Below, piece by piece: positions 55,810-64,000 of a DNA stretch of 64,000 nucleotides; position 1 is the first letter of the stretch, and the number at the start of each line of letters is the position of its first letter. The stretch comes from a bacterium (GTDB taxonomy: Bacteria; Planctomycetota; Planctomycetia; Isosphaerales; Isosphaeraceae), in contig WGMM01000013.1 of assembly GCA_016125085.1 (NCBI GenBank), positions 160,069-224,068 on the forward strand. The letters run 5' to 3'. A program made the position numbers and the translations under genes. The notes below the pieces were generated by a model. That model made no database searches. It was not told where the DNA came from and saw only the letters and a program-made list of their open reading frames with translations.

Positions 55810-57165
55810 ATGAACGCAGAAGTACCGATGAGTTCCCGTCGCGAGATGCTCAGACGTGCCGCGGGCGGTTTCGGCGTGGTTGGCCTCGCCGGTACGATCG
55901 CCGATGCGACCGCGGGCAATGTCGATCCGCTATCGCGCCGCGAGCCCCATTTTCGCCCGAGAGCGAAGCGGGTTATCTTCCTCTTCATGAATGGCGGACC
56001 GTCGCACGTCGACACGTTCGACCCCAAGCCGGAACTGGTGCGTCAATCCGGCAAGTCTGGCCCGGGCGGCAAATATATGCCGACCCCATTCAAGTTCGCC
56101 CGCCACGGCCAGAGCGGCATCGAAGTCAGCGAGCTTTATCCGCACGTGGGCCAGTGCATCGACGATATCTGCGTGATCCGGTCGATGTATACGAGTACCC
56201 CCAACCATGAACCTGGCCTGCTCATGATGCAATCGGGCAATCAGCAGCCAATTCGCCCATGCATGGGCTCATGGTTGACGTATGGCCTGGGTTCGGAGAA
56301 TCGCAATCTTCCGGGATATGTCGTTCTCTGCCCCGGCAAGCCGGTGGTCGGGCCTGCTCTGTGGTCGAACAGTTTTCTCCCTGGAATCTATCAGGGCACG
56401 CATGTCGACAATTCGAAAATGGACCCTGACAAGGTCATCGGCCACTTGCGAAATGGCTCGCTCTCCGGCGCATCTCAGCGTCGCATGCTCGATTTTCTGC
56501 AGAAGGTGAATCGCGAGCACCTGGAGACTCGTGCGAGCGATCCTCAGCTCGAAGCCCGCATCGAATCCCTGGAAGTAGCATATCGCATGCAGGGCGAAGC
56601 TCAGGAAGCCTTCGACATCCGCCGCGAAACGCCCGCCACTCGCTCGCTTTACGGCAAAGGCGAATTCGCCGATGGCTGCCTGATCGCCCGCAGGCTCGTC
56701 GAACGGGGCGTGCGTATGGTCCAGGTTTTCTATGGCAGCGGTCAGCCATGGGACGCTCACGGCGATATCATGGACCACCAGCGTGACGCCCGCCTGAGCG
56801 ACCAGCCCATCGCCGCCCTGATACGAGATCTCAAGGCTCGTGGCATGTTCGACGACACTCTGATCGTCTGGGGCGGTGAATTCGGGCGCACTCCCACAGC
56901 CCAGGGTGCCAAAGGCCGCAACCACCATGCCACAGGGTTTTCGATGTGGCTGGCCGGAGGAGGCGTGAAAGGTGGATATGTCCATGGTTCGACGGACGAA
57001 CTGGGCGTTCATGCCGTCGAAAATCGCATGAGTGTGCACGACCTGCATGCGACCATCCTGCACCTGATGGGCATCGACCACGAAAAACTGACTTTCCGCT
57101 ACTCGGGCCGTGACTTCCGTCTGACCGACGTGCATGGCACGATCGCGCATGAGATCATTGCCTAA
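55810..57165 (+). CDS. DUF1501 family exported protein
   Basis: 451 residues from ATG 55810, with GGAG upstream. The signal is SSRREMLRRAAGGFGVVGLA, twin-arginine type. DUF1501 blocks: [53 protein letters not shown] and WLAGGGVKGGYVHGSTDELG. The start at 55768, inside the PSD1 end, would add a non-signal stretch and is less likely. Second gene of a PSD1-DUF1501 unit. Confidence 0.94.
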   Translation: MNAEVPMSSRREMLRRAAGGFGVVGLAGTIADATAGNVDPLSRREPHFRPRAKRVIFLFMNGGPSHVDTFDPKPELVRQSGKSGPGGKYMPTPFKFARHGQSGIEVSELYPHVGQCIDDICVIRSMYTSTPNHEPGLLMMQSGNQQPIRPCMGSWLTYGLGSENRNLPGYVVLCPGKPVVGPALWSNSFLPGIYQGTHVDNSKMDPDKVIGHLRNGSLSGASQRRMLDFLQKVNREHLETRASDPQLEARIESLEVAYRMQGEAQEAFDIRRETPATRSLYGKGEFADGCLIARRLVERGVRMVQVFYGSGQPWDAHGDIMDHQRDARLSDQPIAALIRDLKARGMFDDTLIVWGGEFGRTPTAQGAKGRNHHATGFSMWLAGGGVKGGYVHGSTDELGVHAVENRMSVHDLHATILHLMGIDHEKLTFRYSGRDFRLTDVHGTIAHEIIA

Positions 57166-57351
57166 TCCGTGGCGAGGAGGCGTGTTCTGTCGCATCGGCG
57201 ATCGACGCGACGCCTCAACGCCCGGTCAGTGCATCGTGCGAAGCTTCGGAAAGCTTCAGTGAGTCCCTGCGGGAATCCAGCTGTCATCACGGCAAGCGAG
57301 GATTCGCCGCAAAGAACTACAAGGCATTGATTTAAGAGGATCCGCAAAGTC

Positions 57352-57371
57352 GCCCCGGTTTACGACGGGGC
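57352..57371 (+). terminator. Weak hairpin terminator candidate
   Basis: GCCCCG (57352-57357) and CGGGGC (57366-57371), with an 8-base loop, followed by TCATTTCC. It lies after the DUF1501 gene and 24 bp before the methyltransferase start, so it could equally be a leader structure of the latter. The U-run is poor. Confidence 0.4.
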
Positions 57372-57395
57372 TCATTTCCTCATAAAATCGCGGCG

Positions 57396-58547
57396 ATGCG
57401 TCAATCCAGTCTGAATTTTGACACTCAATTCCGAAGCGACATTACCGCCGTCGAACTTTTCGCCGGGATCGGCGGCTTTCGCCTTGCAGCGGATCGGCTT
57501 GGCCTTCGAACGATCTGGGCGAACGACCTATCGTCGTTGTCCTGCAAAGTCTATCGCGACCGTTTCGGCCCTGGCGAAATTCGGGAAGGCGACTTTCGCG
57601 AGCTTCTGGAAGAAGTTCCGGCCCATACACTGCTCAGCGGCGGATTCCCGTGTCAGCCATTTTCCAGCGCCGGCAAAAAAGAAGGAATTCGCGATGCCCG
57701 CGGGACCTTGTTCCAATCGATCGCCGACGTCGTCGAACGTCATCGGCCTGAACATTTCGTTCTGGAGAATGTGAAGCGTCTCCTCACGATGGAACGTGGC
57801 ACTCACTTCGCCACGATACTCGGCGCTCTGGCACGTCTCGATTATCTGGTCGAATGGCGTCTGCTCAATGCGATGCATTTCGGGCTGGCACAAAACCGGC
57901 AACGGGTTTTCCTTGTCGGCACGCGGCTCGACCGGCTCCAAAAATCCCGGAAGAACCTTGTCGATGCCGTGAAATTGGCCCAGTCGAACGACTTCGAAAC
58001 GGGTTCGGACATTCGGGAAACGATCGATACGCCGAAAAACTGGCGAATGATCGAGCGCCATAAAGCGAGGTTCGAAACCTGGGGTCTCGCGATCGGCGAC
58101 AAATTCCTGGCTCAAGATCCCGCGGCATTTTCGATGGCCAGGCCGGCTGTCTTTTTGCAGGAAGTGCTGGAACCGACTGTCGGACCGGAATTCGATTTCA
58201 CCGAATCGACTTCGAAATGGCTGCATGAAAATACGCCCGTGAACCGGTTCGTCCAGGGCGTGGAGATTCTCAGCAACCAGCGAGGCGGAGCCCGGATGGG
58301 CTACACGATTTTCGGAATCGCGGGGGTTGCCCCGACACTAACATCGACGACTTCGCGCCATTACGAACGTTATAAGGTCGGCGACCGGTATCGGCGTTTG
58401 ACTCCCGTGGAATACGCACGACTGCAAGGCTTTCCCGACGATCATTGCCGTGTCGCTTCCGCCTATGACCGCTACGCCCTTCTGGGCAATGCCGTACCGC
58501 CACCCATGGCCCAATGGGTCATCGATCAGGTTCTGAAAGGTGATTGA
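57396..58547 (+). CDS. C5-cytosine DNA methyltransferase
   Basis: 383 residues with the ordered motifs of m5C methyltransferases. Motif I is LFAGIGGFRLA, motif IV GGFPCQPFSSAGKKEG (catalytic Cys86), motif VI ENVKRLL, motif VIII QNRQRVFLVGT, motif IX RRLTPVEYARLQGFPDD and motif X GNAVPPPMAQ. The target-recognition region lies between VIII and IX. It methylates C5 of cytosine in an unknown site. No restriction endonuclease is adjacent; instead a Vsr nuclease gene lies 780 bp away on the same strand, which repairs T:G mismatches made by deamination of 5-methylcytosine. Confidence 0.95.
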   Translation: MRQSSLNFDTQFRSDITAVELFAGIGGFRLAADRLGLRTIWANDLSSLSCKVYRDRFGPGEIREGDFRELLEEVPAHTLLSGGFPCQPFSSAGKKEGIRDARGTLFQSIADVVERHRPEHFVLENVKRLLTMERGTHFATILGALARLDYLVEWRLLNAMHFGLAQNRQRVFLVGTRLDRLQKSRKNLVDAVKLAQSNDFETGSDIRETIDTPKNWRMIERHKARFETWGLAIGDKFLAQDPAAFSMARPAVFLQEVLEPTVGPEFDFTESTSKWLHENTPVNRFVQGVEILSNQRGGARMGYTIFGIAGVAPTLTSTTSRHYERYKVGDRYRRLTPVEYARLQGFPDDHCRVASAYDRYALLGNAVPPPMAQWVIDQVLKGD

Positions 58548-58610
58548 TTCGGGATTTTCGACTTTCGCCTTCGAAGACTGCGAAATTCGGCAGGCTTCGG
58601 AATACGAACT

Positions 58611-59195
58611 TCACTTCGTTACTTCGACCCAGAACCAGCCGCGCAAGTCGCCTTCGGAGAATCCGACGGCGCGATCGTTCGGATAACGCCTGGCCAGCTC
58701 GGTTCGGACTTCGACCGGCATGGATCGAACCGGCCCGTGACAGGTCAGGCATTGAGCCTTGAGCCGGATCGGCAAAATCGCTCCAAGAGCACCATTCGGC
58801 CCTTGAACGAAAACAGGTTCGGCCGGTGATTTCGCAATCCAGGAGTCAGCCCATTGAGGTGCTCGATTCGCTTGATTCCTCAATTTCGAAGCTGTTCGGC
58901 CGATCTTCACGCCCTGACGATCCCCGACTTGTTTCGCGATTTTTGGTGCTTCGTCCTGACAGACGGCGATCGCCGCGGCGGGGCCACGCGATTCCGCGAC
59001 CTCCGTTAGTCGTTTCGTCAGCGTTTCGAAGAGAGAATCGCGAGCTCGAATCGCCTTGCTTTTCCGTTCGAGGATCGCTGGATCTTTCGAATCGGCTGAG
59101 ACGACTTTCCACTCCGGATCGGATCCGCTCTGGCCGAGAGAAACGATGATCAAGGGCAATAGCGTCATACGCATCGATATGCCATGAATTTTCAT
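58611..59195 (-). CDS. DUF3365 (Tll0287-like) c-type haem protein
   Basis: 194 residues. A signal peptide (MKIHGISMRMTLLPLIIVSL) is followed by the DUF3365 domain: AAAIAVCQDEAPKIAKQVGD, IGRTASKLRNQANRAPQWAD and a haem motif QCLTCHGPVR near residue 152. The end is VGFSEGDLRGWFWVEV. The family includes small c-type cytochromes with an otherwise unknown role. The start at 59195 has GGAG upstream; the frame is open to 59264. It lies on the opposite strand between the methyltransferase and Vsr genes, so it is probably unrelated to them in function. Confidence 0.9.
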   Translation of the reverse strand: MKIHGISMRMTLLPLIIVSLGQSGSDPEWKVVSADSKDPAILERKSKAIRARDSLFETLTKRLTEVAESRGPAAAIAVCQDEAPKIAKQVGDRQGVKIGRTASKLRNQANRAPQWADSWIAKSPAEPVFVQGPNGALGAILPIRLKAQCLTCHGPVRSMPVEVRTELARRYPNDRAVGFSEGDLRGWFWVEVTK

Positions 59196-59327
59196 GAATC
59201 CGTACTCCACGTTCGATATTTCCGTATCCTTCATCGGCAACTTGCGGTCAGAGTAACGATGCATTCATGGTAACATGCTAAATCGGGCATTGAAATCGCT
59301 GCAACCACGATCGGAAATCGGCTGCCC

Positions 59328-59750
59328 ATGACGGACCGGATCTCGAAACGTCAGAGAAGTCATGTGATGAGGTCCGTCGGCCGCACGGATACGGGGCCGG
59401 AGGTGGAAGTGAGATCTCTTCTGCATCGCTCCGGATTTCGATTCCGTAAAAATGTCCGATCCCTGCCAGGCACGCCCGATATCGTTCTGCCACGCTATCG
59501 CACTGTCGTCTTCGTTCACGGCTGTTTCTGGCATCAGCATCCAGGATGCAGGCGAGCGACGAAGCCGGCTTCAAGGCAGGAATACTGGGATGCCAAGCTG
59601 GCACGCAATATCGAACGCGACCGCGAAAAGTCGGATCGGCTCATCGCGGCCGGTTGGCGTGTCATTGTCGTGTGGGAATGCGAAACGGCCGAGCCGGCGA
59701 AGTTGATCGACCGCCTGTCGACTGTGATTCGAGACGAGGTGAAGCCTTGA
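59328..59750 (+). CDS. vsr: Very-short-patch repair (Vsr) endonuclease
   Basis: 140 residues, the normal size. It opens with MTDRISKRQRSHVMRSVGRT and GPEVEVRSLLHRSGFRFRKN, then PGTPDIVLPRYRTVVFVHGC and FWHQHPGCR, which carry the catalytic and zinc residues. EYWDAKLARNIERDREKSDR and WRVIVVWECE complete the family pattern. Vsr nicks DNA at T:G mismatches in the context methylated by a partner m5C methyltransferase. That partner is probably the enzyme at 57396. Confidence 0.94.
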   Translation: MTDRISKRQRSHVMRSVGRTDTGPEVEVRSLLHRSGFRFRKNVRSLPGTPDIVLPRYRTVVFVHGCFWHQHPGCRRATKPASRQEYWDAKLARNIERDREKSDRLIAAGWRVIVVWECETAEPAKLIDRLSTVIRDEVKP

Positions 59751-59808
59751 ACTCAGCCTGAGGAAACCGATCGACAAGCCTGTATCGGCCATAGCCTGGC
59801 TTTGCCCC

Positions 59809-60249
59809 TCAGCTCTTGTTCGTCGTCGGGCTGGGTGTGAAGAGGCCGGCAAGGAATGCAGTTACGGTCGTGAAGACCGTCAGAACCGTGTCCGGCTTGG
59901 TCCCGTTGGTCACTGGCGTGAGATACATTCCGAAGCCGAGAAAGAGCACAGAGAGAAGCATCACAGCTGCAAAGGCGGAAATGATGATCAGCCAGACTTT
60001 GTCGCTGGTCTTCTGGTCTGGGTCGGGGATGCGTGCCCCGAGTGCCTGAACCAGCGCCGATTTGTCATCGCTCGTGAAGTTCACGAGCGCGTCTTTGAGC
60101 ATGGCGATCTTTTCGTTTTCCGACTTGGCGCTGAGCTGCCGCGAGAGCGTCACCAGCGGGCTTTCATGAGGGGCGTACGATGTCGGCTGAATGGGAGCAG
60201 CGGAATTCGCCGGAACGGGACCTGTGCTGCTTGTCGGATCGCTGCTCAT
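59809..60249 (-). CDS. Small membrane protein of unknown function
   Basis: 146 residues: a Ser/Pro/Thr-rich N-terminal third, a helical stretch (KSENEKIAMLKDALVNFTSD), then two hydrophobic segments (WLIIISAFAAVMLLSVLFLG and TVFTTVTAFLAGLF) separated by a short hydrophilic hairpin. No signal peptide and no recognised domain. It lies between the convergent Vsr gene (58 bp) and the divergent FG-GAP gene. Confidence 0.62.
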   Translation of the reverse strand: MSSDPTSSTGPVPANSAAPIQPTSYAPHESPLVTLSRQLSAKSENEKIAMLKDALVNFTSDDKSALVQALGARIPDPDQKTSDKVWLIIISAFAAVMLLSVLFLGFGMYLTPVTNGTKPDTVLTVFTTVTAFLAGLFTPSPTTNKS

Positions 60250-60466
60250 GATGGGGAATCGTCCTCATGCATTGTGATACGTCGAAAGCCGAACCAGTCA
60301 AGTCGGCTGAATGCCACCTGCTGGCCGGGGCATGTGCAAGAATGTACGGCACAATCGATCCTGTTTCCAGAGGTCCGATTTTCGCCTTGGATATCCAGGT
60401 TCCGAAACGGATAATCGAAGCATTGCCCCTAATGAAGCGCCTGAGCAGCTCCGAAATGGTCAAACG

Positions 60467-63400
60467 ATGAACCGTACGAAAACTGGAAAAATCCGATCCG
60501 GAATCGTGACCGCACTCGGGATCGCCCTGGTATGCGCCGGGGGCTGGTTTTACGCTCGCAGCTCCGATGCCATGAAACTGTCGGCGCTCGATGCAGAACT
60601 CAATCGAATCGAGGAACTTGCGACAAAGGGAAATACTCCCTCCGCGAAAGCATCGCTATCCGCGATCGTGGATTCTCCCCTGACCACGTGGTTCGCGAAA
60701 CCGGACGAAATCGCCCGTAAAGACCGTGCCCGCATCGCTCTGGCCCGCATTCTGGACCGTGAAAGAGAAACGCTCCGGGCCGCTCGTCTGCTCAATGACG
60801 TTTCCACTTCAGCCGCGAAAGCGGATGCGGATTATCTTCTCGGCCGCTTCGAAGCACGTAAAAGGCTCGCCCAGGCGGATCGTCTCGCAAGCCGGGGCGC
60901 ATGGGCCGAAGCGGAGAGAATCTATGCTGCCGACATCGACTTCGGCACCGATTCGCTGCCCCATCGACTGACTTTTCACAAGCTGCTCAGAAGGCAAGGA
61001 AGAATGACCGAGGCGCGTGAAATTTACGCGGGCGGCATCTTCGCGGTGGAAAAGCCGCAGGATGTGCTGCTTTCGCTATGGGTCATGGACATCGAAGAAC
61101 CACGTGTCGCCGAATGGGAAGCCGATGTCGCCGCCGCGCAAAGTCTCGCGCCGGATGACCGCCGAGTGCAACTTGCCGAAGCTTTCCTCGCTCGATCCGC
61201 CGGCCGTTTCGACCAGGCCTTCGAAATCCTTTCGAAGTTATTTTCGAATCTTGACGAATCCGTCGAATCGTCGGATACGAAACTGGATTCCGCACCGGAA
61301 CGATACTCCGCATTGCTCCTGGGGCTCGATTCGCCGGACCATTTCCGAAGATGCATGCAATTCGTATTTCCGGATTTTTCGAATTCGTCCCTGAAACTTC
61401 CGAAACAGGACGCGATCGTGGCCCTGGCACGAATCTGCCGTACTCTCGGGCTGGCTGAAGACGAGAAACGCTGGCTGGGACAACTCCTCGAAATTTCACC
61501 GACCGACAGATCCGCATTGTCCAGGCTTTCCGAGCTGGCACGGGCATCGGGGCAGGCATCTGCCGCAGCGGATTTCGACCGGCGTAAAAGCGAATCGGAA
61601 AAACTCCGGATCGATTACACCCTGTTGGCCCGCAAGTCAGCCGATCCTTCACAAGACGATGCGGCGAAACTGGCTGATTTTAGCGATCGCCTTGGCCTGA
61701 AGTTCGATGCCTGGGCCTGGAGCCGAATTTCCCGGCGAGAACCGATCGACCCTGGAGTGGTTCCGGCCGCCGAAACTCTCTCGCTCGAACGTCATGTGCC
61801 CCCGGAATTCTGGCAACGATTCGAATTCAGTGATCAGGTCCAGGTCAACGATGCCACCGCCGAATCCGCGAAGCGGGCGCATCATCTCAAATTTGTTGAC
61901 ATTGCCGAAAATTCCGGCCTCGGCCGGTTTACGCACGTGAGCGTCGGCAACTCCTCGCAACTGACGCCGCCCGTGAGTTCCTCTGGTGGTGTCGCCATTT
62001 TCGACTTCGATAACGATGGCCATCAGGACGTTTATGCGGTTCAAAGCGGCACATTTCCACCGGATCCAGCGAAGCCCAACGATGGCGACAGGCTTTTCCG
62101 AAATCGCGGCGACGGCAAGTTCGAAGACGTAACCGCCAAAGCCGGGATAGACCGCTTCCCGCGTGGCTTCGGGCACGGCGTCACTATCGGCGATGTCGAC
62201 AACGATGGCCATTCCGATATTTTCGTCACACGCTGGCGTTCGTATGCGCTTTATCGAAATCGTGGAGATGGTACTTTCGAAGATGTCACGGCAAAATTCG
62301 GCCTCGGCGGCGACCAGGACTGGCCGACTTCGGCTGCGTTCGCTGATCTCGACAACGACGGCGACCTCGATCTGTACGTGTGTCATTATTTCGAATGGAT
62401 CGATGGCAAGGACTATCCTTGTATCGATCCTTCGAAGCCGAATACTTACGATTGCCGACCTCTCGATTTCCCGGCGATGCAGGACCGGATCTATCGTAAC
62501 GACGGCGGCCGATTCGAGGACGTAAGCACGGAGTCCGGCATCGCGGCGATCGATCGCGATGGCCGCGGATTCGGCGTAGTGGCCGTCGACGTCAATGAGG
62601 ATGGCCTTGTGGACCTTTTCGTTGCGAACGACACATCGCCGAATTTCCTGTTGATCAACAAGGGCGGCCTGAAATTCGAAGACGAGGCTCTCGTTTCAGG
62701 AGTGGCTGCAAACGCTCAGGGCGGGTTTCAGGCAGGCATGGGCGTCGCCGCGGCAGATGTCACTGGTGACGGCCAGGTCGACCTCGCTGTCACCAACTAT
62801 TTCAACGAATCGACCACGATTTTCGTGAATCTCGGCAATGGGCTTTTCGCCGATCGCTCTGCTGTTCTCGGAGTGGCCGCACCTTCCCGCTATCTGCTGG
62901 GTTTCGGCATTCTGCTGACCGACTTCGATAATGACGGCATCATGGACTATATGACCGCGAACGGGCACGTAACCGATGGCCGCCCTGCGATTCCCTGGCG
63001 AATGCCATTACAGGTATTTCATGGGGCGGCTGCTGAGAAGAAAAAGAGAGGGGCGGGTGAGCGAAATCCTGCTCCCGAAATCCGTTTCGCTGACGATAGC
63101 TCACATGCAGGCGAACTGTTTTCGCGGCAACTCATGGCCCGGGGCCTGGCGAGTGGTGACCTTGATGGCGATGGCTTGACGGATGTCGTCGCTCAATCCC
63201 AGAACGACGCTCTGATCCATGCGAAAAACGATAGCCTGGCGGATGTACCGCAAGATCGTCAACCTCACTGGATCGGTCTGGATTTGCGTGGAACGAATTC
63301 GAACCGCGATGCTGTGGGTGCCGTGATCACGGCGAAAATCCGCTCCAGGACGGGCGAAACGATCGAACGCAAATTCTGGCGCACCGGGGGCGGTTCGTTT

Positions 63401-63565
63401 CAATCGGCGTCATCCGGGCGATTGCATATCGGGCTGGGGTACAGCCCGGACGGCGCTCCCAATGAGTCGATCGAGTCGATCCGCATCCGCTGGCCATCCG
63501 GAAATGAGGATGTCATCGAAAATCCGGTGATCGACTTGATACACAAAATTCAGGAATCCCTCTGA
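60467..63565 (+). CDS. TPR, FG-GAP repeat and ASPIC/UnbV exported protein
   Basis: 1032 residues. An N-terminal membrane helix (IVTALGIALVCAGGWFYARS) leads to a TPR-like helical region (about 40-430). FG-GAP repeats with calcium-loop motifs follow: DFDNDGHQDVYAV, DVDNDGHSDIFVTRW, DLDNDGDLDLYVCHY, DVNEDGLVDLFVAND, DFDNDGIMDYMTANGH and DLDGDGLTDVVAQ. The end is an ASPIC/UnbV domain (WIGLDLRGTNSNRDAVGAVI, ESIRIRWPSGNEDVIENPVI). Such proteins are common in planctomycetes and bind the cell surface or glycans; the exact role is unknown. The start at 60467 was chosen over the open frame to 60311, which is not signal-like. Confidence 0.9.
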   Translation: MNRTKTGKIRSGIVTALGIALVCAGGWFYARSSDAMKLSALDAELNRIEELATKGNTPSAKASLSAIVDSPLTTWFAKPDEIARKDRARIALARILDRERETLRAARLLNDVSTSAAKADADYLLGRFEARKRLAQADRLASRGAWAEAERIYAADIDFGTDSLPHRLTFHKLLRRQGRMTEAREIYAGGIFAVEKPQDVLLSLWVMDIEEPRVAEWEADVAAAQSLAPDDRRVQLAEAFLARSAGRFDQAFEILSKLFSNLDESVESSDTKLDSAPERYSALLLGLDSPDHFRRCMQFVFPDFSNSSLKLPKQDAIVALARICRTLGLAEDEKRWLGQLLEISPTDRSALSRLSELARASGQASAAADFDRRKSESEKLRIDYTLLARKSADPSQDDAAKLADFSDRLGLKFDAWAWSRISRREPIDPGVVPAAETLSLERHVPPEFWQRFEFSDQVQVNDATAESAKRAHHLKFVDIAENSGLGRFTHVSVGNSSQLTPPVSSSGGVAIFDFDNDGHQDVYAVQSGTFPPDPAKPNDGDRLFRNRGDGKFEDVTAKAGIDRFPRGFGHGVTIGDVDNDGHSDIFVTRWRSYALYRNRGDGTFEDVTAKFGLGGDQDWPTSAAFADLDNDGDLDLYVCHYFEWIDGKDYPCIDPSKPNTYDCRPLDFPAMQDRIYRNDGGRFEDVSTESGIAAIDRDGRGFGVVAVDVNEDGLVDLFVANDTSPNFLLINKGGLKFEDEALVSGVAANAQGGFQAGMGVAAADVTGDGQVDLAVTNYFNESTTIFVNLGNGLFADRSAVLGVAAPSRYLLGFGILLTDFDNDGIMDYMTANGHVTDGRPAIPWRMPLQVFHGAAAEKKKRGAGERNPAPEIRFADDSSHAGELFSRQLMARGLASGDLDGDGLTDVVAQSQNDALIHAKNDSLADVPQDRQPHWIGLDLRGTNSNRDAVGAVITAKIRSRTGETIERKFWRTGGGSFQSASSGRLHIGLGYSPDGAPNESIESIRIRWPSGNEDVIENPVIDLIHKIQESL

Positions 63566-63742
63566 TATTCCGAAGTCACTGAACAAGACCGGCGATTCCG
63601 CCTCATTCCGACAAGGGTTCACGTTCGGAATCCATTCGAAAAGGAACTTCGCCCACACCTGTTCGGCACGAAATTTGTGCATTGAGTCTGGCGAGGTCGG
63701 TTCGACTGCCGAATCGACAGCCTTTGCGGGGCTCGGATTTCC

Positions 63743-64000
63743 ATGGGCGAAAGTCGTAAGATATCCGATATCAAGGGCTTGAAGTACTTCAAGCCGCTCG
63801 TCAAGCTTCTGCGCGACCTGCACCTCGACGGCTGCCGCCGTGACAGGGCGGGCAACCGGAAGCTCCATTACGATCAATACTGCCTGCTGGTTTTGCTTTC
63901 GTACTTCAACCCGATGGCACGGTCGGTGCGGGCCATCGTGAAAGCCAGCAAGCTCGAAAAGGTCCAGAAAAAACTCGGCTGCTCCGCGGCCTCGCTCGGC
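63743..64000 (+). CDS. IS4-family transposase, N-terminal part, cut by window edge
   Basis: An open frame of 86 codons from ATG 63743 runs off the right edge. The protein reads MGESRKISDIKGLKYFKPLV, LRDLHLDGCRRDRAGNRKLH, YDQYCLLVLLSYFNPMARSV and KASKLEKVQKKLGCSAASLG. This is the N-terminal part typical of IS4-type transposases from planctomycetes (the HYDQYCLLLLL and KVQKKLGC blocks). The catalytic DDE residues lie outside the window. The element's left terminal repeat should lie in 63566-63742, but I could not identify it without the right end. Confidence 0.85.
   Translation, partial: MGESRKISDIKGLKYFKPLVKLLRDLHLDGCRRDRAGNRKLHYDQYCLLVLLSYFNPMARSVRAIVKASKLEKVQKKLGCSAASLG
63743..64000 (+). 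mobile_element. Left part of an IS4-type insertion sequence
   Basis: Defined here only by the truncated transposase frame. The outer end and target duplication were not resolved. Confidence 0.55.

Noticed and set aside
1..64000. CRISPR array, prophage or defence island
   Set aside because: No regularly spaced repeats, phage structural genes or restriction enzymes; the methyltransferase and Vsr alone do not make a defence island.

Overview
The window looks like a chromosomal piece of a planctomycete. The signs are repeated pairs of PSCyt1/DUF1549/DUF1553 (PSD1) proteins with Tat-exported DUF1501 proteins, exported proteins with an N-terminal LEPR/LEDR-type motif, an ECF sigma factor beside a Ser/Thr kinase with a TPR tail, a YHYH protein, a DUF1593 protein and an FG-GAP/ASPIC-UnbV protein. 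Base composition is moderately GC-rich and fairly even. No gene is diagnostic of a species, so I name only the phylum. No rRNA operon, CRISPR array or prophage was seen. The only mobile element is the start of an IS4-type transposase at the right edge.

Layout. 1-2590: tail of a PSD1 gene plus its DUF1501 partner. 2647-9083 (minus): a mostly housekeeping cluster, reading fasciclin-domain protein, TPR protein, yebC, dapL, folK, smpB, with a clear terminator after the fasciclin gene. 9380-17868: a GT-C-like membrane protein, a beta-lactamase-fold protein, and a compact minus-strand operon (enolase-superfamily dehydratase, DapA-type aldolase, MFS transporter, ceramidase-like hydrolase) whose last three genes overlap by 4 bp at ATGA, diverging from a DUF1593 gene. 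17943-28078 (minus): a MoxR ATPase, DUF58, membrane-anchored protein, two BatA/BatB-type VWA proteins, a small TPR-like protein and a giant anchored envelope protein. A perfect 68-bp tandem duplication sits at one gene junction of this cluster.

28420-29976: tRNA-Leu(CAG) with a strong terminator, an exported protein of unknown function, and tRNA-Thr(CGT). 30260-36544: a solo DUF1501 gene diverging from a complete PSD1-DUF1501 pair. 36681-43691: an MFS transporter, a polytopic membrane protein, a YHYH protein and an unusual DUF5060/glycosidase-like/serine-beta-lactamase fusion. 43818-50705: kinase and ECF sigma gene in tandem, two divergent LEPR-type exported proteins and an outer-membrane-barrel candidate. 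50876-57165: a histone-deacetylase-family enzyme diverging from a third PSD1-DUF1501 pair, whose PSD1 carries an inserted NPCBM-like module. 57396-59750: a C5-cytosine methyltransferase and a Vsr nuclease separated by an opposite-strand DUF3365 haem protein. 59809-64000: a small membrane protein, a large FG-GAP/ASPIC-UnbV protein and the truncated transposase.

The best candidates for undescribed biology are the MoxR/Bat-like cluster with its 1365-residue partner, the sigma-kinase pair with a DFH in place of DFG, and the glycosidase-like/beta-lactamase fusion. Functional statements rest on motifs read by eye; no database search was run.
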